Origin: Pseudomonas sp. WJP1
GTDB lineage: Bacteria > Pseudomonadota > Gammaproteobacteria > Pseudomonadales > Pseudomonadaceae
Reading direction: 5' to 3'
Assembly: GCF_028471945.1 (NCBI RefSeq)
Contig: NZ_CP110128.1
Span: forward strand, 3,398,501-3,462,500
Length of the DNA: 64,000 nt
This document shows, in pieces, positions 39,590-47,296 of the stretch (positions are counted from its first letter, which is position 1; the number at the start of each line of letters is the position of its first letter). The position numbers and the translations under genes are program-made. The notes beneath the pieces were generated by a model, which saw only the letters and a list, made by a program, of their open reading frames with translations, was not told the origin of the DNA and did no database searches.

Positions 39590-40831
39590 TCAGATTTTGT
39601 GCTGGGGCCCATTGCCGATCTGCCACACGAACGGCGGCTCGGTCCGGTTGATTTCCCAGTCCCCGACAATCCGCGACTTGTAGATCACCGGATTGTGCGA
39701 AGACACGGTGCGCGCATTGCGCCAATGCCGATCCAGCGCCTTGCCCTGGCGAATGTCCGAAGCCCCCAGCGCATTGAACAACTGCGTGGACGCGCGCTGG
39801 ATCAGATCCGTGACCACCACCTGCGCTTTCGCCGATTCGATTTCCGCGGCGACGTTTGCCACGCGCTCCCTTTCCTCATCGCCAGCGAAACGCGCCAGAT
39901 AAGCCTGTTGCGCCGGCTGCGCTGCCCGCAAAGTGGCGGCCTCCGTGGCATACACCCAGGCGGCAATTTCGCCGACCACTTGCTGCACCTGCGCGTCCTC
40001 GCTGACGCGCTGGGCATTGCCATGGCTGTAGATGCGCTGGCGTTCGCGCACATGCCGGGACACATCGCGCAACGCCGCACGGCCGATCCCCGCCAGGGTG
40101 GCCAGCAACACCAGCTGATAAAACGCGGTCTGATACTTGAAGCGGGTAGCGAAGTCGATGACGTTTTGCGCGTCCACCTCGGCGTCGACAAAGCGTGAGG
40201 TGCCGCTGCCCGTGGTGCGCTGGCCGAACCCGTCCCAGTCGTCGCTCTGCACGATCCCGGGCTGGCGCGTGCGCACGGCGGCAATCACGTCGCCACCGGT
40301 GTCGCTGCGCTGGGCGTAGACGTCGATCCAGTCGGAGAACAGGCTGCCGGTGCTGTAGAACTTTTCGCCGTTAAGCTGCCATTGCTCGCCGTGGGGCGAC
40401 ACTTTGGTGACCACGTCGCCAATCGCCACGTTACCGATTTCAGTCCAGGCGCAACCGACGATGTCACCTTCGACGAAGCGTTTGAACCAGATGTCCCGGG
40501 CCGGACCGGGTGGCGAATTGAGGCGATCCTCGGCAAAGGCGAAGTGACCGCGCAACGCCTGGGGGATGTTCGAGTCGGCCTCGGCCAGTTCGATCAGCAG
40601 TTCAAACAGCTGCGGCAGCGAGGCGCCGCCACCACCGTATTCAACGGGCACCCGCACAGCGCCAAAGCCCGCGTCCTTGAGCCACTGGATCGGCTCATGG
40701 GGCAGGGTGCGCGACTGCTCGCGTTCCAGGGCGCCCTCGGCGATTCGCTGGAAGATCGGGCGGAACCTGGCGGCCAGCGCTTCATAGTCAGTGCCAACGG
40801 ACAGCGGGTTGATTACCTGGTGTTCGGTCAT
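39590..40831 (-). CDS. acyl-CoA dehydrogenase-fold flavin monooxygenase (SfnB/DszC-like)
   Basis: 413 residues from the ATG at 40831, which has AAGGAG at good spacing; the frame is open 69 codons further up without a start signal. The protein has the acyl-CoA dehydrogenase fold (GFGAVRVPVEYGGGGASLPQLFELLIELAEADSNIPQALRGH; WQLNGEKFYSTGS; ARTVSSHNPVIYK at the C-terminus) but belongs to the DszC/SfnB sulfur-acquisition branch rather than true acyl-CoA dehydrogenases. It is divergent to sfnG with sigma-54-like sequences on both sides, supporting a role in organosulfur use. The exact substrate is not established; dimethyl sulfone breakdown products are the obvious candidate. Confidence 0.82.
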   Translation of the reverse strand: MTEHQVINPLSVGTDYEALAARFRPIFQRIAEGALEREQSRTLPHEPIQWLKDAGFGAVRVPVEYGGGGASLPQLFELLIELAEADSNIPQALRGHFAFAEDRLNSPPGPARDIWFKRFVEGDIVGCAWTEIGNVAIGDVVTKVSPHGEQWQLNGEKFYSTGSLFSDWIDVYAQRSDTGGDVIAAVRTRQPGIVQSDDWDGFGQRTTGSGTSRFVDAEVDAQNVIDFATRFKYQTAFYQLVLLATLAGIGRAALRDVSRHVRERQRIYSHGNAQRVSEDAQVQQVVGEIAAWVYATEAATLRAAQPAQQAYLARFAGDEERERVANVAAEIESAKAQVVVTDLIQRASTQLFNALGASDIRQGKALDRHWRNARTVSSHNPVIYKSRIVGDWEINRTEPPFVWQIGNGPQHKI

Positions 40832-40884
40832 GGAAACAGCTCCTTGGCTGGGCAGAAAAATACGATGCTTATGCAAGGGGCGAT

Positions 40885-40901
40885 TGCACAGTCCATGCCG
40901 T
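40885..40901 (-). promoter_or_regulatory. candidate sigma-54 promoter of SfnB-like gene
   Basis: On the minus strand ACGGCATGGACTGTGCA has GG-N10-GC spacing and matches GGCA, G and TGC of the consensus, with three mismatches. It lies about 54 nt before the start codon. Confidence 0.4.
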
Positions 40902-41005
40902 AGGAAGCAGCCAGGATTTTCGGGGCCATGTGGAGATGGATTTGGCTCAAACTGTTGCTGTACCAACAGTGCAGCAGCAAATTGCCCCAGAAACCCCCAA
41001 ATCAT

Positions 41006-41105
41006 TGTAGGAGCGAGCCTGCTCGCGATGGTCGTCAACGATAACGCGTATCTACTGGATAAACGCGCCGTTCGTTAGTCCATCGCGAGCAGGCTCGCTC
41101 CTACA
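41006..41105. repeat. REP pair in sfn intergenic region
   Basis: TGTAGGAGCGAGCCTGCTCGCGATGG and CCATCGCGAGCAGGCTCGCTCCTACA are inverted around a spacer with ACGATAACGCG. The pair sits between the two divergent sigma-54-like promoters and could insulate them. Confidence 0.9.
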
Positions 41106-41133
41106 AGGGGTTGTTGCCCGGCTCAAGAAAGTC

Positions 41134-41150
41134 CTGGCACGCTTGCTGCT
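41134..41150 (+). promoter_or_regulatory. sigma-54 promoter of sfnG
   Basis: CTGGCACGCTTGCTGCT: the -24 element CTGGCACG is perfect and the -12 CTGCT matches 4 of 5, with exact GG-N10-GC spacing. The sfnG start is 39 nt downstream. Sulfone use in P. putida is known to depend on RpoN with the activator SfnR, in agreement. Confidence 0.75.
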
Positions 41151-41189
41151 CTGACCCAAGGACATTCCCCATGTCCCGAGGACACGCCA

Positions 41190-42284
41190 ATGAGTCAGCA
41201 AGCCGTTAAATTCGCCTACTGGGTACCGAACGTCAGCGGAGGGCTGGTGGTCAGCAAGATCGAGCAACGCACCCACTGGGGCATCGACTACAACCGCAAA
41301 CTGGCGCAACTGGCCGAAGAGGCGGGTTTTGAATATGCGCTGACGCAAATCCGTTTCACCGCCGGCTACGGCGCCGAATACCAGCATGAGTCCGTCGCCT
41401 TCAGCCATGCATTGCTGGCCGCCACCAGCAAACTGAAAGTCATCGCCGCGATCCTGCCGGGTCCATGGCAACCGGCGCTGGCGGCCAAGCAACTGGCGAC
41501 CATCGATCAACTGACCAACGGCCGGGTGGCGGTCAACATCGTCAGCGGATGGTTCAAGGGTGAATTCCAGGCCATTGGCGAACACTGGCTGGAGCACGAC
41601 GAACGCTACCGCCGCTCCGAAGAATTCATTCGCTCACTCAAAGGCGTCTGGACCGAAGACAACTTCACCTTCCGCGGCGATTTCTACCGTTTCGACAACT
41701 ACAGCCTCAAGCCCAAGCCACTGGGCCGGCCCGAGATCTTCCAGGGCGGCAGTTCCCGTGCGGCGCGGGACATGGCCGCGCGGGTGTCGGACTGGTACTT
41801 CACCAACGGCAATACCCCGGAAGGTATCAAGGCCCAGGTCGACGACATTCGCGCCAAGGCCTCGGCGAATAATCATTCTGTGAAGGTTGGCGTGAATGCC
41901 TTCGTCATCGCCCGCGATACCGAAGAAGAGGCACGGGCGGTGCTGGCGCAGATCATCGACGAGGCCGATCCACAGGCGGTGAATGCCTTTGGCGATGCGG
42001 CGAAACAAGCGGGCAGGGCATCGCCCGAAGGCGAGGGCAACTGGGCCAAGTCGACGTTCGAGGACCTGGTGCAGTACAACGACGGCTTCAAGACCAACCT
42101 GATCGGTACCCCGCAGCAGATCGCCGAGCGCATCGTCGCATTGAAAGCTGTGGGGGTGGACCTGGTGCTGGCGGGGTTCCTGCACTTTCAGGAAGAAGTG
42201 GAGTATTTCGGCAAGCGGGTGTTGCCGTTGGTGCGTCAGCTAGAAGCTAAAGCGCAGGTAAAACCGCAAACAGCGGTTGCCTGA
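41190..42284 (+). CDS. sfnG: FMNH2-dependent dimethyl sulfone monooxygenase
   Basis: 364-residue luciferase-like TIM-barrel monooxygenase that converts dimethyl sulfone to methanesulfinate. The sequence VKFAYWVPNVSGGLVVSKIEQRTHWGIDYNRKLAQLAEEAGFEYALTQIRF is characteristic of SfnG, and ILPGPWQPALAAKQLATIDQLTNGRVAVNIVSGWFKGEF of the SsuD/SfnG flavin site. It relies on a separate NADH:FMN reductase, which is not in the window. Expression is probably RpoN-dependent from the promoter at 41134. A 12-codon open frame with its own AAGGA site overlaps the start. Confidence 0.93.
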   Translation: MSQQAVKFAYWVPNVSGGLVVSKIEQRTHWGIDYNRKLAQLAEEAGFEYALTQIRFTAGYGAEYQHESVAFSHALLAATSKLKVIAAILPGPWQPALAAKQLATIDQLTNGRVAVNIVSGWFKGEFQAIGEHWLEHDERYRRSEEFIRSLKGVWTEDNFTFRGDFYRFDNYSLKPKPLGRPEIFQGGSSRAARDMAARVSDWYFTNGNTPEGIKAQVDDIRAKASANNHSVKVGVNAFVIARDTEEEARAVLAQIIDEADPQAVNAFGDAAKQAGRASPEGEGNWAKSTFEDLVQYNDGFKTNLIGTPQQIAERIVALKAVGVDLVLAGFLHFQEEVEYFGKRVLPLVRQLEAKAQVKPQTAVA

Positions 42285-42290
42285 ACACGA

Positions 42291-42325
42291 CTGATCGTTC
42301 CCACGCTCTGCGTGGGAACGATCAG
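42291..42325. terminator. perfect hairpin between convergent sfnG and NTF2-like gene
   Basis: CTGATCGTTCCCACGC and GCGTGGGAACGATCAG are perfect 16-bp arms with a 3-nt loop (TCT). This GTTCCCACGC palindrome is another recurring intergenic type in pseudomonads. It lies 7 nt after the sfnG stop and just before the stop of the opposite gene, so it serves both directions. Confidence 0.75.
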
Positions 42326-42332
42326 TGTTGGA

Positions 42333-42809
42333 TTACAGGCCCAGGTCCGACAGGCTTGGATGATCGTCAGGACGACGACCCAGCGGCCAGTGGAACTTGC
42401 GCTCGCTTTCCTTGATCGGCATGTCGTTGATGCAGGCGAAGCGCCGCGCCATCAGGCCGTCTTCGTTGAACTCCCAGTTTTCATTGCCGTAGGAGCGGAA
42501 CCAGTTGCCCGAATCGTCGTGCCATTCATAGGCATAACGCACGGCGATGCGGTTGTCGGTAAACGCCCAGAGTTCCTTGATCAGGCGATAATCCAGTTCC
42601 TTGGCCCATTTGCGCGTCAGGAAACCCTTGGCTTCTTCACGGTTGTAGGCGAACTCGGCGCGGTTGCGCCATTTCGTGTCCAGGGTGTAGGCCAGCGAAA
42701 CACGTTCCGGATCGCGGGAGTTCCAGCCATCTTCAGCCAGGCGAACTTTTTCAATGGCTGATTCACGGTTAAATGGCGGCAATGGCGGACGAACTTCGGC
42801 GTTAGACAT
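42333..42809 (-). CDS. NTF2-like / DUF1348 family protein
   Basis: 158 residues from the ATG at 42809, with GGGAG 8 nt upstream. The pattern [29 protein letters not shown] ... [42 protein letters not shown] is the DUF1348 branch of the SnoaL/NTF2-like cone fold. Members are small enzymes or binding proteins of unknown substrate, often controlled by an adjacent TetR regulator. Here the TetR gene is directly upstream in the same direction (57 nt), so it is probably the regulated target. Confidence 0.85.
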   Translation of the reverse strand: MSNAEVRPPLPPFNRESAIEKVRLAEDGWNSRDPERVSLAYTLDTKWRNRAEFAYNREEAKGFLTRKWAKELDYRLIKELWAFTDNRIAVRYAYEWHDDSGNWFRSYGNENWEFNEDGLMARRFACINDMPIKESERKFHWPLGRRPDDHPSLSDLGL

Positions 42810-42865
42810 TTCATGTCTCCCTATTAAATTAAAGTTCAAGCAAGTTGTCGGTCTTGATCAAGTTA

Positions 42866-43429
42866 TTACAGGCCCAATAACTTTCGCGCCATGCATTGCG
42901 CATTATCGGCTGCACTGTGGTCACCCATGACAAGTGCGACGGTAATGGCCCCGTCGATCAGAATCAGCAGCTGCTTGGCCAGCACCTGCGGATCTTCAGC
43001 GCCATATTCGGTACACAGCTCGCACACGTAGTCGAGCAGCTTCTGTTTGTGGTCCCTGGCAACCAGGCGCACCGGGTCTTGCGGGTCGCCGGTTTCACCG
43101 CTGGTGTTGATGAACGCGCAACCGCGAAAGCCTTCGCTGGCGAACCAGGCCGTGAGCACGGTGAACAGGTTGAGCAGGCGTTCGGCCGGCGTTTGTGCCT
43201 GTCCGACTTCGCTTCGGTACCAGTGCATCCAGCGTTCGTCCCGGCGTTGCAGGGCGGCGACGGTCAGCTCCTCCTTGTTGGCGAAGTAGCGGTAGATACT
43301 TTTTCTGGAGACGCCGGCGGTTTTCACCAGAAGATCCATGCCCGTGGCGGCAATGCCACTTTTATAGATCAACTTTTCGGTGACATCCAGAATGATGTCG
43401 CGTGTGTCGTTGCTGGTTATCTTGTTCAT
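42866..43429 (-). CDS. TetR/AcrR family transcriptional regulator
   Basis: 187 residues. The N-terminal TetR helix-turn-helix covers residues 8-55: RDIILDVTEKLIYKSGIAATGMDLLVKTAGVSRKSIYRYFANKEELTVAAL. The C-terminal ligand domain has WFASEGFRGCAFINTSGE, seen in the YcdC/NemR-like group that includes electrophile sensors with a reactive cysteine. A perfect 12-bp palindrome lies 13 nt before the start. It probably represses itself and the downstream NTF2-like gene. The inducer is unknown. Confidence 0.88.
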   Translation of the reverse strand: MNKITSNDTRDIILDVTEKLIYKSGIAATGMDLLVKTAGVSRKSIYRYFANKEELTVAALQRRDERWMHWYRSEVGQAQTPAERLLNLFTVLTAWFASEGFRGCAFINTSGETGDPQDPVRLVARDHKQKLLDYVCELCTEYGAEDPQVLAKQLLILIDGAITVALVMGDHSAADNAQCMARKLLGL

Positions 43430-43441
43430 GTGGCTACAGTG

Positions 43442-43453
43442 GAACGATCGTTC
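43442..43453. promoter_or_regulatory. candidate TetR operator
   Basis: GAACGATCGTTC is a perfect 12-bp palindrome immediately upstream of the TetR gene, between the AT-rich ATATAAAT stretch (a possible -10, read on the minus strand) and the start codon. This position suits autorepression. Confidence 0.55.
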
Positions 43454-43494
43454 TCCTTAGTCAATTTATATTTTGTACCGCTCGTAAAATTGCT

Positions 43495-43559
43495 ATCGCG
43501 AGCAGGCTCACTCCTACAGGGGAGCGCATTTCAAATGTAGGAGTGAGCCTGCTCGCGAT
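43495..43559. repeat. REP pair upstream of pssA
   Basis: ATCGCGAGCAGGCTCACTCC and GGAGTGAGCCTGCTCGCGAT form 24-bp perfect arms (43495-43518, 43536-43559) around 17 nt. Both arms carry the same A/T change from the usual GCTCGCTCC, that is, compensated mutations. Confidence 0.88.
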
Positions 43560-43644
43560 GGCGTCTTTGCAGACATCAACAAGACCCAAACCCATCCATG
43601 GTGTAAGCTCTCAAACTCTTCGGATTCGACCCATTGCGAGCCCT

Positions 43645-44988
43645 ATGCCGTCGCTTTTCAAACGCCCCCTGCTGCCCAAACTGCGCAGTTTTCCGCTGAC
43701 CGCCGATGCCGTCACCATCCTCTCTGGCGCTGCCGAGTTCCGCCGTTGCCTGCTGGAGAAAATCGCCAGCGCCACCCAGCGCATCTATATCGTTGCGCTG
43801 TACCTGCAACAGGACGAGGCCGGCCAGGAAATTCTCGATGCCTTGCACGCGGCGAAGCTGGCACGTCCGGAACTGGACGTGGCGGTGGTCGTCGACTGGC
43901 TGCGTGCCCAGCGCGGGCTGATCGGTGCCGGCAAGCAGCCGGGTAACTCGGCCTGGTATCAGGAAATGACCCGCACCCACGAAAGCGTCGTGCCGGTGTA
44001 TGGCGTGCCCGTGCAGACCCGCGAGCTGTTTGGCGTGCTGCACTTGAAAGGGTTTGTCATCGATGACTGCGTGATCTACAGCGGTGCGAGCCTGAACAAC
44101 GTCTACCTGCACCAGTTCGACAAATACCGGTACGACCGTTACCACCTGCTGTACAACCGCGCCCTGGCCGACTCGATGCATCACCTGGTGCAGCACGGCC
44201 TGATGGCTTCCAAGGCGGTGCATCGCCTGGACCTGCCCAACCTGCCGACCACCCGCAGCCTGCGCAACGACATTGGCGACCTGCGCAGCCGTCTCAAGCA
44301 CGCGGCCTACGACACCACCCAAGGCAGCACGGATAAAAGCGGCCTGTCGGTCAGCCCGCTGCTGGGCGTCGGCAAGAATAACCCGTTGAGCCGGGTGATC
44401 GGCGAGCTGATCGGCAGCGCCCGGCAGCAGCTGACCATCTGCACGCCGTACTTCAACCTGCCCTTGGCCGTGACCCGGGAAATCAACCGGGCGCTGGCCA
44501 GGGGGGTGAAGATCGACATCGTGGTCGGTGACAAGACGGCCAACGATTTCTACATTCCGCCGAGCGAACCGTTCAAGGTGATCTCGGCGCTGCCGTATCT
44601 CTATGAGATCAGCCTGCGTCGCTTTGCCAAGCGGCATCAGCGCAACATCGACAGCGGCCAGTTGAACCTGCACCTGTGGAAGGACGGCGATAACACCTAT
44701 CACCTCAAGGGCATGTGGGTCGATCAGCGCTACACCTTGCTGACCGGCAACAACCTCAACCCGCGGGCGTTTCGCCTGGATCTGGAAAACGCCTTGCTGA
44801 TCGATGATCCGCACAACGAACTGCTGGAACCGCGCCGCACCGAGCTTGCGCAAATCTTCCAGCACACGCGGCGCATCGAGCGCTACCAGGATTTGCAAAC
44901 CCTGCCGGATTATCCGGCGGGGGTGGCGAAGTTTCTCAAGCGGGTGAGCAGGGTGAGGATTGAGCGGTTGCTTTACCGCATCCTTTAA
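43645..44988 (+). CDS. pssA: CDP-diacylglycerol-serine O-phosphatidyltransferase (PLD superfamily)
   Basis: 447 residues, close to the 451 of E. coli PssA. It makes phosphatidylserine from CDP-diacylglycerol and serine, the first step to phosphatidylethanolamine. Two HKD-type motifs are visible: HLKGFVIDDCVIYSGASLNN and HLKGMWVDQRYTLLTGNNLNP. The start is ATG 43645 (MPSLFKRPLLPKLRSFPLT); the frame is open upstream through the REP but has no signal there. The protein is basic and lacks membrane helices, fitting peripheral association with membrane and ribosome. Confidence 0.9.
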   Translation: MPSLFKRPLLPKLRSFPLTADAVTILSGAAEFRRCLLEKIASATQRIYIVALYLQQDEAGQEILDALHAAKLARPELDVAVVVDWLRAQRGLIGAGKQPGNSAWYQEMTRTHESVVPVYGVPVQTRELFGVLHLKGFVIDDCVIYSGASLNNVYLHQFDKYRYDRYHLLYNRALADSMHHLVQHGLMASKAVHRLDLPNLPTTRSLRNDIGDLRSRLKHAAYDTTQGSTDKSGLSVSPLLGVGKNNPLSRVIGELIGSARQQLTICTPYFNLPLAVTREINRALARGVKIDIVVGDKTANDFYIPPSEPFKVISALPYLYEISLRRFAKRHQRNIDSGQLNLHLWKDGDNTYHLKGMWVDQRYTLLTGNNLNPRAFRLDLENALLIDDPHNELLEPRRTELAQIFQHTRRIERYQDLQTLPDYPAGVAKFLKRVSRVRIERLLYRIL

Positions 44989-45012
44989 GATTTGTAGCGC
45001 GGCCACTGACGC

Positions 45013-45104
45013 CATCGCGGGCAAGCCCGCTCCCACAGGGTTCAATGTCGATCACGTAATTGTGCGTCGACTCGGAACCTGTGGGAGCTGGCTTGCCAGC
45101 GATG
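45013..45104. repeat. REP pair after pssA
   Basis: CATCGCGGGCAAGCCCGCTCCCACA and TGTGGGAGCTGGCTTGCCAGCGATG, a mismatched pair of two variants, between the convergent ends of pssA and efeM. Confidence 0.75.
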
Positions 45105-45127
45105 AGGCCCGTCCAGACGCTACAAGG

Positions 45128-45952
45128 TCAGTTCAACCCAAGCTTGCCCCGCAACGTCGACAAGTCCTCAGCCAGTGTATTCACCGGCCCGACCAGCGCC
45201 TTGCGATCGTTTTCCTTCACCTTGTCATAGGTCTCGAAACCACCATCCGCGGTTTTGTACTTCGCCAGGATCTTGTCCACCGTGGCGAAGTTCTTGTCGA
45301 CCTTGGCAACAAACGCCGCGTCCTGTTTCCCGATCTGCCCACGGAACAGGTCGACGATTTTCTTCGCCCCGTCGATATTGCCCTGGAAGTCATAGAGGTC
45401 CGTGTGGCTGTAGCGGTCTTCCTCACCGGAGATCTTGGTCGCCGCCACTTCTTCAAGCAGGGCCGCAGCACCGCCGACGACTTTTTCCGGCGGGAAGGTC
45501 AGGCCGGCGACGCGGGTTTGCAGGTCTTGCACATCCTTGTTCAAGCCATCGGCGAGTTCACCCAGGCCCTGGGTGCTGTTCTGCGCGAACAGCGCGTATT
45601 CGATGCGGTGGAAGCCGGTGAAGTCTGCGGCCTTGACGCCCTGTTCGTGGTCGTCGACCCGGGAGTCGATCGACGCGTCCAGGTCACTGAACAACTCGGC
45701 GATCGGCTCGATCGACTCGTAGTAGACGCGGGTCGGGGCGTAGAGTTTTTTCGCGGTTGCCAGATCCCCTTTCTTGACCGCGTCGGTGAACTGCCGGGTG
45801 TGACTGGCCAGTTCATCCAGTTGCTCGGTGACATAGATCTTGTAGTCCGAAATCGGCTGCACCAGCTCCAGCGGCGCCGTTGCCGCCCATGCCGCAAGCG
45901 GGGTGTTGAGCAAGCCTAGGGTCAGCATTAACGCAAGTGGCGACTTTTTCAT
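45128..45952 (-). CDS. efeM: EfeM-type imelysin (M75) periplasmic protein
   Basis: 274 residues. A Sec signal peptide (MKKSPLALMLTLGLLNTPLAAWA) is followed by the imelysin-like helical domain with the metal motif HxxE in FTGFHRIEYALF. The second half carries SGEEDRYSHTDLYDFQGNIDGAKKIVDLFR. It lacks the N-terminal cupredoxin domain present in EfeO of the same operon, so it is EfeM. It is the last gene of efeU-efeO-efeB-efeM, 27 nt after efeB. It probably binds ferric iron in the periplasm. Confidence 0.88.
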   Translation of the reverse strand: MKKSPLALMLTLGLLNTPLAAWAATAPLELVQPISDYKIYVTEQLDELASHTRQFTDAVKKGDLATAKKLYAPTRVYYESIEPIAELFSDLDASIDSRVDDHEQGVKAADFTGFHRIEYALFAQNSTQGLGELADGLNKDVQDLQTRVAGLTFPPEKVVGGAAALLEEVAATKISGEEDRYSHTDLYDFQGNIDGAKKIVDLFRGQIGKQDAAFVAKVDKNFATVDKILAKYKTADGGFETYDKVKENDRKALVGPVNTLAEDLSTLRGKLGLN

Positions 45953-45979
45953 GGGGCGGTTCCGTCTTTGTTGTGGTGG

Positions 45980-47278
45980 TCAGGCTGTGGTCTTGGGTTG
46001 CGTGGCTTCAAGCAGCGAGCGGCCAATGAAATCCTGCTCGCCCGTCACACCCGGTAGGGTGAAGAAGTACCCGCCGCCAACCGGCTTGAGGTATTCCTCC
46101 AGCGGTTCGCCGTTGAGCCGGGTTTGCACGGCGATGAAGCCTTTCTCCAGGTCGGCCTGGTAACAGATGAAGAGCAAACCCATGTCGAGTTGCCCGTTCC
46201 TGTTCACACCGTTGGAGTAGTTGAACGGCCGGCGCAGGATCAGGTTGGCCTGGGTCTCTGTGGTGCGCGGATTGGCCAGGCGGATGTGCGCGTCGAGCCG
46301 GGTCAGCTTGCCGTGGGGGTCTTTGGTATAGTCCGGCACTTGCGACTCATGCTGGCCATCCATGGGCGCACCGGAGGCCTTGACCCGGCCCAGAATGCTT
46401 TCCTGTTCCTGCAACGGCGTGCGGTCCCAGCGTTCGACGAAGTTGCGGATGATCCGTACCGCTTGGTAGCTGCCGTTGGCCACCCAGGCCGGTTCGTCGC
46501 TGCCGGGCCGGACCCAGACGATGCGGTCCATGGTCTGGGCATTGTTGGAATCGGGGTTGGCCGAGCCGTCGCGAAATCCCAGGAAATTACGCGCGCTCTG
46601 GGCCGGCACGCCGGGCTTGGCCGGGGCCTGGGGCGGTACGCTGCCTTCCTGCTTCCAGCGCACCAAGAGCAGGTCCGGCAGGTTCTTCACGATGTCACGC
46701 AGGGCGTGGATGTTGGTATCGGTGGTGTTGGCGCAGAACTGGATGCTCAAGTCGCCGTGGCAGCAATCAGGCTCCAGGGCGTCGTTGGGAAAACCGACCA
46801 TGCGCACCAGGCGCTTGGGCTTGGCGGCGGCCAGGCCGAAACGTTCGTCGAACAGCGATGCGCCGACCGACACGGTGATGGTCAGGTTATCCGGGGTCAC
46901 CACCGGGCCGAGAATTCCTGAATCCACGGGAGGCAATTTCGGATCGACCTGGGCCACCGGGCCGCCCTTCATCAGGAACGTGATGCGTTGGTCGAGGGTG
47001 CGCAACAGCCGCTCCAGGTCCTCGCGATCGCTGGCCAGCACATCGAAGGCCACCAGCATGCCGGCCGCCGGGCGTGGCGTGACGATGCCGCTCTGGTGTT
47101 TGCCATGAACATCGTGGCGGTCCTGGGTGCGTTCGCTACTGGGTGCCTCGGTCACTTGCGCTGGGCTTGCGGCCATGGCCGGGCAGCTCAATGCCGAACC
47201 TGCCAGTGCGACACCGGCGGCTCCCATGCCCATCAGTAACCGGCGGCGCTGAAGGTTGAATTGCTCTGAATCGTTCAT
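45980..47278 (-). CDS. efeB: deferrochelatase/peroxidase, DyP type
   Basis: 432 residues. A Tat signal QRRRLLMGMGAAGVALAGSALSCPAMA shows export in folded form with heme. The DyP peroxidase signature is GFRDGSANPD, whose Asp is the distal catalytic residue, and further family segments are DGQHESQVPDYTKDPHGKLTRLDAHIRLANPR and RPFNYSNGVNRNGQLDMGLLFICYQ. In the Efe system EfeB is thought to oxidise ferrous iron, or to release iron from heme, for delivery to the EfeU permease. It lies 18 nt after efeO. Confidence 0.93.
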   Translation of the reverse strand: MNDSEQFNLQRRRLLMGMGAAGVALAGSALSCPAMAASPAQVTEAPSSERTQDRHDVHGKHQSGIVTPRPAAGMLVAFDVLASDREDLERLLRTLDQRITFLMKGGPVAQVDPKLPPVDSGILGPVVTPDNLTITVSVGASLFDERFGLAAAKPKRLVRMVGFPNDALEPDCCHGDLSIQFCANTTDTNIHALRDIVKNLPDLLLVRWKQEGSVPPQAPAKPGVPAQSARNFLGFRDGSANPDSNNAQTMDRIVWVRPGSDEPAWVANGSYQAVRIIRNFVERWDRTPLQEQESILGRVKASGAPMDGQHESQVPDYTKDPHGKLTRLDAHIRLANPRTTETQANLILRRPFNYSNGVNRNGQLDMGLLFICYQADLEKGFIAVQTRLNGEPLEEYLKPVGGGYFFTLPGVTGEQDFIGRSLLEATQPKTTA

Positions 47279-47296
47279 CTGAAAGTCGTCTTCTGC

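Noticed and set aside
40829..41038. N-terminal extension of the SfnB-like protein up to 41038
   Set aside because: The extra 69 codons run through the REP and promoter region; a proper AAGGAG and ATG exist at 40831.
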